Source: Bacteroidota bacterium | GTDB lineage: Bacteria > Bacteroidota > Bacteroidia > Bacteroidales > VadinHA17 | Reading direction: 5' to 3' | NCBI GenBank assembly: GCA_015222065.1 | Contig: JADFUQ010000374.1 | Span: 1-5,422 of the forward strand | Length of the DNA: 5,422 bases | Shown: positions 4,548-5,422 of the stretch, piece by piece | Position numbering within the stretch: position 1 is the first letter of the stretch | How the letters are laid out: each line of letters starts with the position of its first letter | The notes under the pieces: model-generated | Told to the model about the DNA's origin: nothing | Databases searched by the model: none | The model's input: the letters and a program-made list of their open reading frames with translations, nothing else | Position numbers and translations under genes: made by a program

Positions 4548-5422
4548 ATGAAAAAAACTCCATTAGTAATTTTATTTCTCACCATTTTTAGTCTTATAAT
4601 AGCAACTATTAATAATTCATGTGCCCCAAAGACTCAGGGAATTGAAGAAATCAGTATTCCAACAAAAGATTTCCTTACAGACCGGATATCAGACAATCCT
4701 TTTGGTGAGGAATGGGTAATCAGGGAAAACATGCCGGTTTATTCCAACCTTGAAACAGGACAAATAATTACAGGCGTTTTTCAAAATGAAAAGCAGCTAA
4801 GGATCTCGTTCAACCTTGTAGATAATCCGGTTTCCGGTTCTAATAAAGTAAATTGTATCATAAGCTTCAACCCGATGTATTTCTTTGTTATGGGTACACC
4901 TGTTTTAGTTGATCCAGGCACAGAAAAGAAAAGAGATATTGATTATCTGTTCAAGAACGAGCGATTGTACTATAATGTAAACGCGGAAGATCATTTACAG
5001 TACATAGAGTTCAGTGTTGCATCCCGGAAATTAAAGAACCTTGGTAGTCTTACTGTTGAAGATAAAATCAAACAGGCCAGGATGATAAGATGGATCAGGC
5101 AAAAACTTGAAAGTTGGTCTCCCTTAGCTTCCGGCCAGATCATTGCCCAGCCAACCCTCAGACCCATCATATCACATGGCGGATATGCCGTTGATGGTAC
5201 CAAAAAAGCAGTTATCTGGGCAAATAATTCAAAGCTTACCGGCACATTTGAACTGTTGGATGCTTCAAATAACCGGCAGCATCCTGCTCCACAGCCTGTT
5301 GTATATTCAGGAAATCTGGAGGAAGCGGGGAATCATATCTGGGGTGGTAATAATTATATTGCCGATTTCTCAGATTTCAATCAGGAAGGGCTTTATTTTG
5401 TTAGAGTAAAGGTAAATGAGAC
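4548..5422 (+). CDS. Lipoprotein with GH9-type cellulase Ig-like domain, 3' partial
   Basis: The frame from ATG 4548 is open to the right edge (291 residues, no stop), so the gene is cut by the window. The N-terminus, MKKTPLVILFLTIFSLIIA, then NNSC with Cys25, is a lipoprotein signal peptide; the lipobox is loose, as is common in Bacteroidota. Residues about 30-196 form a beta-rich region (VIRENMPVYSN, LRISFNLVDNP, VNCIISFNPMYFF) ending in a charged helix (EDKIKQARMIRWIRQKLESW); I do not recognise this part. From about 202 a cellulase N-terminal Ig-like domain (CelD_N type) is clear: PIISHGGYAVDGTKKAVIWA (206-225), then VVYSGNL, and ADFSDFNQEGLYFVRVKV (272-289). This domain normally precedes a GH9 (alpha/alpha)6 catalytic domain, expected just beyond the edge. 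The product is probably a surface or periplasmic beta-glycan hydrolase. No Shine-Dalgarno is visible (AAATATAACAAA before ATG). Confidence 0.8.
   Translation, partial: MKKTPLVILFLTIFSLIIATINNSCAPKTQGIEEISIPTKDFLTDRISDNPFGEEWVIRENMPVYSNLETGQIITGVFQNEKQLRISFNLVDNPVSGSNKVNCIISFNPMYFFVMGTPVLVDPGTEKKRDIDYLFKNERLYYNVNAEDHLQYIEFSVASRKLKNLGSLTVEDKIKQARMIRWIRQKLESWSPLASGQIIAQPTLRPIISHGGYAVDGTKKAVIWANNSKLTGTFELLDASNNRQHPAPQPVVYSGNLEEAGNHIWGGNNYIADFSDFNQEGLYFVRVKVNE

Noticed and set aside
4991..5409. - strand frame 4991-5245 and + strand frame 5143-5409
   Set aside because: Both are out of frame with the lipoprotein gene, which is open from 4548 to the edge and has a signal peptide plus a recognisable Ig-like domain.

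Overview
The window is AT-rich, and every gene I can support lies on the + strand. It looks like the chromosome of a free-living or gut-type member of the Bacteroidota. The signs are an RnfA of the type seen in that phylum, A-rich start regions with almost no Shine-Dalgarno motif (stretches such as AAAAAAAA just before ATG), a Tat-exported Gfo/Idh/MocA oxidoreductase, and a lipoprotein carrying a GH9-type cellulase Ig-like domain. The phylum is an inference from these features; I cannot name a genus.

Layout. Positions 1-161 hold no gene I can support. Positions 162-734 encode RnfA, a membrane subunit of the Rnf ferredoxin:NAD+ oxidoreductase, closed by a compact hairpin at 742-756. A non-coding stretch of about 300 bp follows. 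It contains three hairpins, one of them (932-959) terminator-like with a run of eight T. Positions 1041-1913 encode a short, divergent ApbE-type FAD:protein FMN transferase with no signal peptide. Positions 1921-2034 are a striking intergenic repeat: a long imperfect inverted repeat whose right arm is built of four exact-period 9-bp units (CTTTAGNCA). A probable operon follows: a Tat-signal Gfo/Idh/MocA oxidoreductase (2059-3336), a 79-residue two-helix membrane protein (3354-3593) and a 250-residue membrane-anchored protein of unknown function (3656-4408). Positions 4409-4547 are intergenic, with a GC-rich hairpin and a second, degenerate period-9 purine-rich repeat. From 4548 a lipoprotein gene runs off the right edge. 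It has a ~170-residue N-terminal region I do not recognise, followed by a cellulase N-terminal Ig-like domain of the kind that precedes GH9 catalytic domains.

How the genes may work together. ApbE enzymes attach FMN to RnfD and RnfG, so the apbE-like gene next to rnfA has an obvious possible link. However, it is separated from rnfA by a terminator and 300 bp, and it has several non-canonical motif residues. The rightward genes (exported sugar-type oxidoreductase, then a GH9-like lipoprotein) point to extracellular or periplasmic carbohydrate processing. The most open question is the 250-residue protein at 3656-4408: its H-Y-T plus 'iadkvlkeGf' opening is reminiscent of ADP-ribosyltransferase-like folds, but this is a tentative reading.
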